From Natronosporangium sp035305625 (lineage in GTDB: Bacteria > Actinomycetota > Actinomycetes > Mycobacteriales > Micromonosporaceae): DNA of 64,000 nt. This document shows, piece after piece, positions 17,107 to 25,701 of this stretch (positions within the stretch are counted from its first letter, which is position 1; each line of letters opens with the position of its first letter). The translations under genes were made by a program, and so were the position numbers. Under the pieces are notes generated by a model that saw only the letters and a list, made by a program, of their open reading frames with translations, did not search any database and was not told where the DNA came from. Location of the stretch: contig CAWEKD010000005.1 of the NCBI GenBank assembly GCA_963809545.1, forward strand, positions 1,364,001 through 1,428,000, given 5' to 3'.

Positions 17107-18372
17107 TCAGGAAAGGTCAGCGATCCGCTCAGCTCCCTCGGCCAGGGCGGCGTCGAGGTCCAGCTGACCGGACAGGTACGCCTGGCCGACGTCGTCGATC
17201 ACGGTCTCCGCCCGCGCCGCCTGCGGGTGGTACGGGCGGGGAGCGATGTGGTTCCCATCGGCGTACTCCTGCAGGGCGGCGATGAGCGGGGAGTCCGCCA
17301 TCGCCTCCATCACGCTGGTGCGGGCGGTGACGAAGAACGAGGTCGCCTGCGCGAGCCGGACCGCCACCTCCGTGGAGGTCATGAAGTTGATGAACTTCTT
17401 GGCCTGCTCCTTCTTCTTGCTGGCCGTCGGGATCGCGTAACCCCAACCGCCGGCCCAGGTCTTCGCTCCGCCCGATCCGGCCGGCGGCGGCGCGATCCGC
17501 ACCTTCTCCGGGGCGTACCAGTCGGAGTTACCGGCGGCCACCCCGTCGAAGAACGGCCACTGGCGCATGGACAGCAGCTGGTCCTGCAGGTAGGCCGCGT
17601 TGAGCTGGTCGTAGGTCCAGGTGAGCATGTCCCGTGGGGCCAGCTCCCGGTCGATCAGCTCCTTGGCGAACTCGAACGCCTGCCGGGTGCCGTCGTCGAA
17701 GCGGTACAGGTCGCCGCCGGCCTGCGCGGTCAGGTAGGCGAGGTAGACGAAGGTCAGCCCCGGCTTACTGGCCGCGTCGGCCATCGCGTACATGCCGGTC
17801 TCCCGCTTGATGGTGGTGCCGATCGACACCAGCTCGTCCCAGGAGGTCGGCACGACCAGGTCGTGCGCGGCCAGCACGTCCTCGCGCACCCAGTAGTACC
17901 CGACGTCCCAGTTGTGGTAGACCCGCAGGGTCTTGCCGTCCTTGACGTTCCAGGTGTTCATCGCCTCGGTCATGCCGGGCGTCAGGTCAGCGGCCAGGTC
18001 CGCGGGCAGCGCGTCGTCCAGCGGCTCCAGCCAGCCACCGGCGATCAGCGCGGCGCCGGCGGGGTCGTCGACGTCCACCACGTCGTAGGGGGTGCTGCCG
18101 GAGTTGAACGCCGGCACCAGTTGGGTGAGCAGGTCCTGCCCGGACGCCGGCCCGCCCTCCAGCCGGACCGTGATGCCGGTCTCCGCGGTGAATTCGTCGA
18201 TGATCGGGCGGATGGCGTCGTGCGCGAACGCCTGCACCGCGTACACGATCGTGTTCTCGTCATCACTGGCTGACCCGTTGCCGCAGGCGGCCAGAGCGGG
18301 ACCGAACGCGGCGGTGCCGACACCGAGGGCGGATAGCCGCAGGAAATCACGGCGGTTGATCGGACGGGACAT
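17107..18372 (-). CDS. Extracellular sugar-binding lipoprotein (family 1 SBP)
   Basis: A 421-residue solute-binding protein. Its signal has a twin-arginine motif (RRDFLRL, residues 7-13) and a lipobox ending LAAC around residue 29, so it is probably exported folded by Tat and lipid-anchored outside the membrane. The mature part has the family 1 pattern, with GGWGYAIPTASKKKEQAKKFINFM near the hinge. It captures sugar for the two permeases downstream. Start ATG 18372 has an upstream GAGGAGG-like site (complement of cctcctc at 18380-18386). Confidence 0.93.
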   Translation of the reverse strand: MSRPINRRDFLRLSALGVGTAAFGPALAACGNGSASDDENTIVYAVQAFAHDAIRPIIDEFTAETGITVRLEGGPASGQDLLTQLVPAFNSGSTPYDVVDVDDPAGAALIAGGWLEPLDDALPADLAADLTPGMTEAMNTWNVKDGKTLRVYHNWDVGYYWVREDVLAAHDLVVPTSWDELVSIGTTIKRETGMYAMADAASKPGLTFVYLAYLTAQAGGDLYRFDDGTRQAFEFAKELIDRELAPRDMLTWTYDQLNAAYLQDQLLSMRQWPFFDGVAAGNSDWYAPEKVRIAPPPAGSGGAKTWAGGWGYAIPTASKKKEQAKKFINFMTSTEVAVRLAQATSFFVTARTSVMEAMADSPLIAALQEYADGNHIAPRPYHPQAARAETVIDDVGQAYLSGQLDLDAALAEGAERIADLS

Positions 18373-18388
18373 GAGGGGAACCTCCTCG

Positions 18389-18781
18389 TTAGAACGTCAC
18401 TCCCGCAACCAGCACGGCGTTGGCGTACGGGGTGCATTCACCGGTACGGACAATCACGTGGGCACGACGGCTGAGCGCCTTGAGTTCTTCGTGGTCGACG
18501 GTGCGGGTAGGGAGATCGGCGCACAGCCGCTTCAGAGTCGCGTCGGCGGGTGAGTCAGCGGACTGGGCCGCTATCACCACTTCGTCCACCGTCAGGCTCG
18601 CCAGCACCGTCTCCAGCACGGCGGCGAACGACGGTACGCCCGGCGTCAGGCTCAGGTCGATGAGCGGGACCCCGGCCGGGATCGGAAGACCGGCGTCGGC
18701 GACCACGACGAGGTCGGTGTGGCCGGCGCTGGCCAGCGCGCGCAACAACGCCGGATTGAGGATTCGATGATCACGCAGCAT
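18389..18781 (-). CDS. rbsD: D-ribose pyranase
   Basis: A 130-residue protein matching RbsD, which interconverts the pyranose and furanose forms of ribose. Family features are the N-terminal ILNPALLRALASAGHTDLVVVADAGLPIP, with the conserved His20 and Asp28, and the C-terminal RTGECTPYANAVLVAGV. It overlaps the ribokinase gene by one base. In this operon it sits beside a CUT1 importer and a GH38 enzyme rather than the usual CUT2 RbsABC importer, which is unusual. Confidence 0.93.
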   Translation of the reverse strand: MLRDHRILNPALLRALASAGHTDLVVVADAGLPIPAGVPLIDLSLTPGVPSFAAVLETVLASLTVDEVVIAAQSADSPADATLKRLCADLPTRTVDHEELKALSRRAHVIVRTGECTPYANAVLVAGVTF

Positions 18782-19713
18782 CAGCCCGCGCCTCCACAGT
18801 CCTGGGTCTTCGGTCGGCGAGTGGGTGGTGGGGTGGGGCGCGCGCCGGCACGGGTGACCGCTTCAGCGCCGGCGGCCACTCCCGCCGCCACCGCCTCGGC
18901 CAGGTCAGCCTCGGTGGCCAGCGCGACCGCGAGCGCCCCTACGAAGGCGTCACCGGCCCCCACCGTATCGACGACTTTTACTACTGGTGCCGGGCAGTGG
19001 CCGGCGTCACCTGCGGGTTCGGCATATACCGCCCCTTCTGCTCCGAGGGTCACGATCACCGTTCCCTCGATGTGGGACGCGGCGGCCGCCGCCTGCTCCG
19101 GGGTGCGGACCGCGGTGCCGAAGACCGCCTGGGCCTCGGTCTCGTTGACCACCAGCACATCGATCGCGGCCAGCATGTCCGCGTCGAGCGCCTGGGCCGG
19201 GGCGGCGTTGCACACCAGTCGGGCGCCAGCGGCGCGAGTCGCCCGGGCCAATGTGGTCACCGCCGTCATCGGCACCTCGAGTTGGCAGAGCACCACATCG
19301 CTGGCGGAGAGCCCGGCCACCGCACGGTCGGCATCGGTGGCGTCCACCGCGGCGTTGGCGCCCTGCGCCACCGCGATCATGTTTTCCCCGGTCTGGTCGA
19401 CCAGGATGAGGGCCATCCCCGAGGGCACGGTCGGATCCACCCGTACCCCAGCGATGTCGACCCCGGCCGCCTGGAGGTCGGCGCGCATCCGCCGTCCGTC
19501 GTCGTCGTCACCCACCCGGCCCACCATCCGGACCCGGACCGGGGCGGCCCAGGCCTGGGCGTACCAGGCGGCAGCGACCGCCTGGTTGGCGCCCTTGCCG
19601 CCGTGGTGCCGCTGCACCTGGCCACCCAGCACCGTCTGGCCAGGCTGGGGCAGGGTGGGCACCGGGAGCACCAGGTCAGCGTTGAGGCTGCCGAACACCA
19701 CGATGTCAGGCAC
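18781..19713 (-). CDS. rbsK: Ribokinase
   Basis: A 310-residue PfkB-family sugar kinase that phosphorylates ribose to ribose-5-phosphate. It has the N-terminal VFGSLNADLVLPV, the GGKGANQAVAAA signature near residues 37-48, and the C-terminal catalytic VDTVGAGDAFVGAL in which the Asp is the base. It overlaps the LacI gene (8 bp) and rbsD (1 bp), so all three are co-translated. Ribose is the best guess because RbsD is adjacent, but PfkB kinases with other pentoses or nucleosides as substrates cannot be excluded. Confidence 0.93.
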   Translation of the reverse strand: MPDIVVFGSLNADLVLPVPTLPQPGQTVLGGQVQRHHGGKGANQAVAAAWYAQAWAAPVRVRMVGRVGDDDDGRRMRADLQAAGVDIAGVRVDPTVPSGMALILVDQTGENMIAVAQGANAAVDATDADRAVAGLSASDVVLCQLEVPMTAVTTLARATRAAGARLVCNAAPAQALDADMLAAIDVLVVNETEAQAVFGTAVRTPEQAAAAASHIEGTVIVTLGAEGAVYAEPAGDAGHCPAPVVKVVDTVGAGDAFVGALAVALATEADLAEAVAAGVAAGAEAVTRAGARPTPPPTRRPKTQDCGGAG

Positions 19714-20764
19714 GGGACTCCTCTACGCGAGTACGGGAAGTGGGGTGGGTGGCCGCGGGTGGGTCACCGGGGGGTGGGCCGGTGCTGTCCCGGATCACCA
19801 GTGCGGTGTCGAGCGTGACCACGTCCGCCGGGGGTTCCTGCCCGGCCAGTCGGTCCAGTAGCAGCTCGGCGGCGCGCTGCCCGAGCGCGAAGATCGGCTG
19901 GGCCACGGTGGTGAGGGTCGGGGAGGTGTAGGCGGCGAGGTGAATGCCGTCGAACCCGATCACGCTCACGTCCTGCGGGACCCGGATGCCCTGCTCCTGG
20001 AAGCTGGCGAGCAGCCCGATGGCGGTGAGGTCGTTGGCGGTGAAGACGGCGGTGAACCGCCCTCGCTGCCGCGCCAGCACCCGGCCCGCGGCGAACCCGC
20101 CGTCCTCCTGGAAATCGCCGGGGACGACCAACCGTTCGTCCGGCTCGATGCCGGCGGCGCGCAGCGCGTCCTCCCAGCCGGCGCGCCGCTGCGCGCTGAC
20201 CGGCACATGCTCCGGACCGGTCACGTGGGCGATGGCCCGGTGGCCCAGGCGGAGAAGGTACTCGGTCGCCTGACGGGCCCCGGCCCGGTGGTCGACCGCG
20301 ACCAGGGTGGATTGCGGCACCGCCACCGCGCGGTCCATCACCACCACCGGCAGGCCGGCGGCGGCCTCGGCGAAGCGCTCCCCGGGGAGCGCCCCCGCCA
20401 CCAAGATCACCCCGTCGACCTGTTTCCGGCGCAGCATGGCCAGGTCGCGCAGGGCTTTGTCTTCGTCGTCGGCGTTATGACATAGCAGCAGCAGGTGGCC
20501 GCGCTCGTCGGCGACGGTCTGCACTCCTTTGACCAGCTCGGGGAAGAACGGGTTGGTGATGTCGGGGAGCAGCAGCGCGATGGTCTGGGTGGCCTTCCCT
20601 ACCAGGCTGCGGGCGAGGTCGTTGGGCTGGTAGCCGAGCTCCGCCGCGACTTCCCGCACCCGCCGGCGGGTCTCGGGGGAGACCCGGGAGCGGTCGTTGA
20701 GGGCGCGCGACACCGTGGCGATGGAGACCCCGGCGCGTTTCGCGACGTCGTAGACCGTCACCAT
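19706..20764 (-). CDS. LacI family transcriptional regulator (RbsR-like)
   Basis: A 352-residue repressor. Start ATG 20764 was chosen because the conserved HTH begins immediately (MVTVYDVAKRAGVSIATVSRALN, then the YQPNDLARSL hinge helix) and an AAGGAG site precedes it. The periplasmic-binding-protein-like effector domain follows (about 60-340). It is the first gene of an eight-gene operon. Two tandem 18-bp operators lie 39-75 bp upstream of its start, so it most likely represses itself and all downstream genes until a sugar ligand binds. Confidence 0.93.
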   Translation of the reverse strand: MVTVYDVAKRAGVSIATVSRALNDRSRVSPETRRRVREVAAELGYQPNDLARSLVGKATQTIALLLPDITNPFFPELVKGVQTVADERGHLLLLCHNADDEDKALRDLAMLRRKQVDGVILVAGALPGERFAEAAAGLPVVVMDRAVAVPQSTLVAVDHRAGARQATEYLLRLGHRAIAHVTGPEHVPVSAQRRAGWEDALRAAGIEPDERLVVPGDFQEDGGFAAGRVLARQRGRFTAVFTANDLTAIGLLASFQEQGIRVPQDVSVIGFDGIHLAAYTSPTLTTVAQPIFALGQRAAELLLDRLAGQEPPADVVTLDTALVIRDSTGPPPGDPPAATHPTSRTRVEESRA

Positions 20765-20802
20765 CGTTGCTCCTTCACCCGGGCTGGTGCTGTCCATCCG
20801 GT

Positions 20803-20839
20803 TGCGTAAGCGCTTTCGCAATGCGTAAACGCTTACGCA
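20803..20839. promoter_or_regulatory. Two tandem LacI-type operators
   Basis: TGCGTAAGCGCTTTCGCA (20803-20820) and TGCGTAAACGCTTACGCA (20822-20839) are near-perfect palindromes with the central CG of LacI-family operators, each with one mismatched pair. Their repeat distance is 19 bp, just under two helical turns, so dimers would bind on nearly the same face. They lie in the promoter region of the LacI-rbsK-rbsD operon. Confidence 0.8.
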
Positions 20840-21036
20840 GGTGTGGTGCCAGACGATAGGGGGTACCGCCGGCTGCGTCAACTCGGATGATGACGCTGAA
20901 AGGGCTCGATAGCGCGCGATCGGGCGCGCATCACCCGGTGGCCAGCCTGGTCAGGTGGCGGTCATCGATCGGTGCGTCGGCAGGACTCGCCGTCAGCTGC
21001 CCGGGATGGGCCACGGGAGCATGGCAGCATAACGGC

Positions 21037-21498
21037 ATGGCGGAGTGGACGGTACGGCGGAGCGGGCCAGCGGGTTGGGGCAGCCCTAGCGAGCAGACGA
21101 ACCGCTGGCTACTACGGGCCCGGGACGCGATCGACCGCGACTTCGCCAAGCCGCTGGATATCCCGGCCCTGGCCCGCATCGCGCTGTTGTCAGAGGCGCA
21201 CTTCATCCGGTCGTTCCGCGCGGTCTTCGGCGAAACCCCCATCGTTACCTGCAACGGCGCCGCATCGAGCGAGCAATGGCGCTTACTGCGGCACACCGAC
21301 CGTACGGTCACCGACATCTCGCTGGCGGTCGGGTTCCACAGCCTCGGCACCTTCAGCCGCACCTTCCAGGCCATCGTCGGGGAGTCCTCCTACGGCCTAT
21401 CGTCGCCGGTCCGCACCGCTGCCGGTGTCGGTTCCCAGCTGTTTCGTCCAGACCTGGACTCGACCCGAGCAGTTTTGGATAAGCCCGAAGCCCCCTGA
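21037..21498 (+). pseudogene. AraC family regulator, broken by frameshifts
   Basis: The first 68 residues from ATG 21037 read as a normal AraC-type HTH protein (LARIALLSEAHFIRSFRAVFGETP). Near 21238 one C is missing: the next frame gives HRYLQRRRIERAMAL, exactly what follows in the family. Near 21289 an extra base returns to the first frame (LLRHTDRTVTDISLAVGFHSLGTFSRTFQ). Near 21388 another extra base moves to a third reading (PTAYRRR, VPSCFVQTWTRP). Conserved residues survive in all pieces, so decay is very recent or these are sequencing errors. It is normally paired with the VOC gene that follows. Confidence 0.75.
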
Positions 21499-21518
21499 TC
21501 GCCGTAACGTAACCGGCA

Positions 21519-21924
21519 TGTTCCAGACGATCACACATTCCGGGATCTTCGTGCTGGATCAGGACGAGGCGCTCGACTTTTACGTCGGCAAACTCGGGTT
21601 CGAGGTCCGCGCGGACGTCGACCTCGGCTTCATGCGGTGGCTCACGGTAGGCGTGCCCGGGGATCCACCGGGAGATCCTCCTGGAGGTGCCGGGGCCGCC
21701 GGTCGATGAGTGAGGAGGCCGCCGTCCAGGTCCGCGACGCGCTCACCAAAGGCGCGCTGGGGCTGGCGTTCATCCTGACCACCGACGACTGCCACAAGAC
21801 GTACGAAGAGCTGCGCGGCAAAGGGAGTGGAGTTCAGCCAGGAGCCCACCGAACAGCCCTACGGCATCGACTGTGCGTTGCGGGACCCATTCGGCAACCA
21901 CATCCGCATCACCCAGCCCCCACC
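21519..21924 (+). pseudogene. VOC family (glyoxalase-like) protein, broken by frameshifts
   Basis: From ATG 21519 the frame reads FQTITHSGIFVLDQDEALDF and continues to the end of the first beta-alpha-beta unit. Extra bases near 21670, 21711 and 21822 split the rest among frames. The pieces REILLEVPGPPVDE, EEAAVQVRDALTKGALG, FILTTDDCHKTYEELRGKG, VEFSQEPTEQPYGIDCALRD and PFGNHIRITQP together form a complete ~130-residue VOC protein. The AraC-VOC pair is common in actinobacteria; its substrate is unknown. The end coordinate is approximate because the stop codon is uncertain. Confidence 0.72.
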
Positions 21925-22129
21925 CAGATGGGCGAGATCGCCGAGAGGTGCGCGCCGGGGAGAGGGATGCAACAGGCCACCGTCACCGCCGGTGCGTCGG
22001 AGGGGGCCGCCCGGGCCTCCCGGCTGGCGGCGGCGAGGGTTTCGGAGGCGCACCCGGGCGAATTTCGTCACGGTAAGCCTTGTGGGATTGCGTATGGAGG
22101 CATCGCCGACCCCGTACGGTTTTTCCGTG

Positions 22130-22733
22130 ATGGAAGTACTCGAGGCGGCGATCACGTCGCCATGGGCATACCTGGCGATCGTGGTCGTGGCTCGCGGTCG
22201 ACGCTTTCTTCCCGATTGTGCCGTCCGAAACCTGGTGATCACCGCCGGGGTGTTCGCGGCTCAGGGTGAGCCGGCGTTGGTACCGGTGATCCTGGCCGCG
22301 GCGGTCGGCGCGTTCATGGGCGACCATATCTCCTATCAGATCGGACCAGTGGCGGTGGTGCGTTGCTGCGCGTGCGCACCCGGGCACCAGACGCCACGCC
22401 GCCTTCGACCTGGGCTCGGCGCGCCCTCGCGCTGCGGGGTGGGCTGCTGCTGGTGGTGGCGCGCTACCTTCCGGGTGGCCGGACCGCGCTGACGCTGACC
22501 ATGGGGGCGGTGGGCTACTCCCGCCGCAAATTCGCGTTCTTTGACGCGCCCGCGGCCGGCTCCTGGGCGATCTACTCCACCATGATCGGCTATTTCGGTG
22601 GGGCGGCGTTCGAAAATGACTGGCTCAAGGGCCTGATCTTCGGGCTGGGGGTGGCGGGTGCCATCACGGCGCTGGTGGAAAATCGTGCGGTTTATCCGCC
22701 GCCGGATGGCGACCGCCGGCGGACAGACTCATA
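22130..22733 (+). pseudogene. DedA family membrane protein, broken by frameshifts
   Basis: ATG 22130 opens MEVLEAAITSPWAYLAIVVV. The family's VDAFFPIVPSE motif then appears in another frame (about 22194-22235), after which the first frame resumes with LVITAGVFAAQGEPAL and GAFMGDHISYQIG. Further shifts between about 22345 and 22420 lead into a third frame with LLLVVARYLPGGRTALTLTM, GAVGYSRRKFAFFDA and a final membrane helix. DedA proteins are polytopic membrane proteins linked to lipid or ion homeostasis. At least four indels separate conserved pieces, so the gene is broken or misread. Confidence 0.72.
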
Positions 22734-23349
22734 ACCGGCGCCGCCGCCGGGGGTCGAGCCGTCAGTCCCTTCATCTGTCCTTCCTTCACCGTAAACCGAC
22801 AGCGATGTGGGCAGGACATCCCCCGCCTCCGCCGCAGTCCCCGCCTCCGCACCAGCGTTGGTCACGCCGGCCGCCGAGCCACCTTCCGCGCCACCGCTGA
22901 TCACGGGCGATTCCCTCGCGGAAGGTCACGGCCACCACACGCGCCACGCGTGGTGCCCCCGAGATCTCCCGCTTCCTTCACCTCGCCGCTCAGAGGATCA
23001 CCGCGCGGGCGAACGCGCCGATGAGGGTGATATCGACTAGTAAGTCGAAGTGGGCAAAACACGCGGTGGCGGGTAGGTAGGAAAGGAGGTCTCCCCCACC
23101 GGTGGTCGTGACCCCCTGATGGTGAGTACGCCGGGGTGCGTCACTGCCCTTGACCGGCGCCGGTGGAGATCGCCTCAGCCTTCCTGCCTGCACCTGCTGG
23201 CTCTCCTGAGGCTGCCGGATGCGGTAGTTGCGGGCCGGGTCGCGGCAAGGGGCGGTTCTGCCGGCGTTGCCGGTAGGAACCGGGTCAGCATGCGAAAATA
23301 ACTCACATCCGTCGAGCGGTACATCATTCGCACACGCCTGGGGGAGCCA
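22734..23349. other. Intergenic region without a supportable gene
   Basis: This 616-bp stretch separates the DedA and L,D-transpeptidase remnants. Short open frames exist on both strands (for example 22692-22904 and 22990-23193, minus), but none has a family motif or convincing start site. Given the density of indels on both sides, a broken gene could be hidden here. I see no tRNA or repeat; only a short near-palindrome around 22940-22960 (centre CACGCGTGG). Confidence 0.4.
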
Positions 23350-24520
23350 GTGGGGATCCGGAGTCGCGCCGTGGTCGCGTTAGTGCTGGTCGCCAGCCTG
23401 ACCGCCTGTACCGGGAAGGGGCGCGGTTTGCTGGACCCCGACCCCGCCCCCACCACACCCGCGCCGCCGCCGGTCGAACTGACCGTCACCCCCGCCCCGG
23501 GAGCACCGACGTCCCCCTCTCCACCGAGATCGAGATCGACGTGTCCGACGGTGAGGTCACCGCGGTGACCCTGGTCGGAGAGGACGGCGACACCGTCACC
23601 GGCGCGATGCGCGAGGACGGCAGCTCCTGGGTGCCGGACCAGCCGCTGACCCCGGAGACCACCTACATCGCCAGCGTCACCGCCACCGGTCCGCAAGGGC
23701 AGCAGACGACGGTCGAGACCACGTTCACCACCATGTCGGCGCCGACGAACCTCACCCACACCGGGCTGTACCTGTTCGACGGGGAGGTCTATGGCGTGGC
23801 GAATGCCGGTGGTGGTGGAGTTCGTACAGCCGGTGCCGGAGGCGGCGCGCGCGGACGTGCAGCGGCGGATGTTCGTGCGCACCGACCCGCCGCAACCGGG
23901 AGTATGGAGCTGGGTACCCGACGGCCGCCAGGCGTTCTACCGGGCCCGGGACTACTGGCAGCCGGGCACCACCATCGACGTGCGCATCGCCCTCGGCGGA
24001 CACCCCACCGGCGACGGCCGGTATGGCGACACCGACCGGCGGGCCACCGTCACCATCGGTGGGGAAACCCGCATGGAGGTGGACAACGCCACCAAGCAGA
24101 TGTCGGTGTACGTGGACGGCCAGTTGATCCGACAGATGCCGGTGAGCCTCGGTAAGCCCAGCACCCCGTCCTCCTCCGGCACCATGGTGGTGATGTCGAA
24201 GGAGCGGGAGACGGTCTTCGACACCTACGACGAACTCGGGCCGGAGGAGGGGTACCGGGTCGACATCGAATACGCGATGCGGTTGACCTGGGGCGGCGAG
24301 TACATCCACGCCGCGCCCTGGTCAGTAGCTGACCAGGGGGTCCGTAACGTCTCCCACGGGCTGCGTGAACCTGTCCACGAAGAACGCCGCCTGGCTGTTC
24401 AGCATCGCCAAGATCGGGATCCGGTGACCGTGACCGGCACCGAGGGTGGCGCTCAGCCACGGCAATGGGTGGACCGCCTGGAATCTGAGCTGGGAGGAGT
24501 TCATCGCCGGTAGCGCCTAG
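23350..24520 (+). pseudogene. L,D-transpeptidase lipoprotein, broken by frameshifts
   Basis: GTG 23350 starts a signal with lipobox (VLVASLTAC). Reading across five single-base indels (near 23500, 23802, 24359, 24417 and 24447) gives a full Ig-like plus YkuD protein: STEIEIDVSDGEVTAVTLVG, then PVVVEFVQPV, then KQMSVYVDGQLIRQMPVSLG, SSGTMVVMSKE, GEYIHAAPWS, the catalytic SHGCVNLSTKNAAWLF and a C-terminal GWTAWNLSWEEF. Such enzymes form 3-3 cross-links in peptidoglycan outside the membrane. One indel lies at the catalytic SHGC motif itself, so as written no active enzyme is made. The indels may be sequencing errors. Confidence 0.78.
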
Positions 24521-24594
24521 CCGGTGCCGGTGGAGCTGCGCTGACGCAAGGCACCGGCGTGGCCTCGCCGGCGCGGGCGCCCGACGAGGCCCGG

Positions 24595-24897
24595 TCAGGC
24601 CGGACCGGCCTCCTGCACCACCTCGAACTCCAGCAGGGTGGCGCCGGTAGCCACCGGCCGGCCTTGGCCGCCGTGGGCCTGACGGGCCGGACCTTCCGCC
24701 CAGGCCCGATACGCCTCCTCGCTCTCCCACTTCGTGTAGACGAAATAGCGAGTCTCCCCGGCCACCGGGCGGAGAAGCTCGAACCCCAGGAACCCGGGGG
24801 TCTTCTCGACCTCACCCCGGCGGGCGGCGAACCGCCGCTCCAGTTCCGGCCCCGCCCCCTCTGGCACCTCGATCGCGTTGATCTTGACCACTGCCAT
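24595..24897 (-). CDS. Antibiotic biosynthesis monooxygenase (ABM) domain protein
   Basis: A 100-residue single-domain protein of the ferredoxin-like ABM fold: INAIEVPEGAGPELERRFA, then FLGFELLRPVAGETRYFVYTKWESEEAYRAW, then a final strand. Related small proteins include heme-degrading and quinone-forming monooxygenases acting as dimers in the cytosol. The long GFLGFELLRP-x-YFVYTKWES pattern resembles the actinobacterial MhuD/HmoB-like group, but heme-binding residues cannot be verified here. It lies 9 bp after the methyltransferase gene, so they form an operon. Confidence 0.85.
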   Translation of the reverse strand: MAVVKINAIEVPEGAGPELERRFAARRGEVEKTPGFLGFELLRPVAGETRYFVYTKWESEEAYRAWAEGPARQAHGGQGRPVATGATLLEFEVVQEAGPA

Positions 24898-24906
24898 GTC
24901 CCGACC

Positions 24907-25572
24907 TTACCGCTGCGGGGAGGGCCCGGACTCTGGTTCGTCGCCAGGGTCGGATTTGACCGCGACCACCGCCTCCACCATGCCGAGCAGCCGGCGCCGG
25001 CGTTCCACGATCTGCAGCCCCGCGGCGGGCAACAGCAGCACCGGGCGCCGGGTCAGGTGTTCGCCGCTGGTGCGGATGGTGATCCGCTCCAGCAGCCACT
25101 GTCCCGCCCGGATCGGCCACCACGAGCTGACGACGTGGTCCAGCAGCAGCAAGCGCCCACCGGGGCGTAGCACCCGGGCGAGCTCCGCCACCGTGGTCGG
25201 CAGGTCGGGGATGGCGCACAGGCCCAGCGTGCAGACCACGGTGTCGAAGCTGTCGGAGGCGAGCGGAAGCGCGCCCGCGTCGGCCTGCAGCAGCGCTACC
25301 TCGTGCCTCAGGTCGGCGGCCCGCCGGGCGGCGACCGCGAGCATGCCGGCGCTCAGGTCGACGCCGACCACGGTGACCCCGGGTGGGTAGTGCGCCAGGT
25401 TGCGTCCGGTGCCGATGGCGACCTCCAGCACCCGCCCGGTGGCACGCTCGGCCAGCCAGGGCCGTTCCCCGCGCAGGAAGAGTCGCTCCACCGAGTCCGC
25501 GCCCTGGTCGTACCGGGGCGCCATGGTGTCCCAGACCTGCTGGGCACGGGCGGTGGATGGTTCATCTCGCAC
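24907..25572 (-). CDS. Class I SAM-dependent methyltransferase
   Basis: A 221-residue methyltransferase from GTG 25572. Motif I is VLEVAIGTGRNLAHYP (about 49-64), then GVDLSAGMLAVAARRA, motif II-like FDTVVCTLGLCAIPD and LRPGGRLLLLDHV. The AIGTGRNLxxYP pattern and DHVxSSWWPIRAGQWLLE resemble the methyltransferase type 11 family close to phospholipid or ubiquinone/menaquinone methyltransferases (UbiE/PmtA-like). The substrate is unknown. It is the first gene of a pair with the ABM protein and divergent from 3-hydroxybutyrate dehydrogenase. Confidence 0.9.
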   Translation of the reverse strand: MRDEPSTARAQQVWDTMAPRYDQGADSVERLFLRGERPWLAERATGRVLEVAIGTGRNLAHYPPGVTVVGVDLSAGMLAVAARRAADLRHEVALLQADAGALPLASDSFDTVVCTLGLCAIPDLPTTVAELARVLRPGGRLLLLDHVVSSWWPIRAGQWLLERITIRTSGEHLTRRPVLLLPAAGLQIVERRRRLLGMVEAVVAVKSDPGDEPESGPSPQR

Positions 25573-25701
25573 CCCACCAGTCTCCCCGAATCAGTTACGC
25601 CGGTCGCCCAGGCCGGTAGCGGGTCAGCCCATCAGGACACACCAGGCTGTGTGGCCGGCGGCCATTGGTTGCTCCGCGTCGCGCTCGTACCGTGAGGCGC
25701 C

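Noticed and set aside
22692..23193. Small minus-strand frames between DedA and the L,D-transpeptidase
   Set aside because: There is no family signature, convincing ribosome site or conserved start; composition matches noise in GC-rich DNA.
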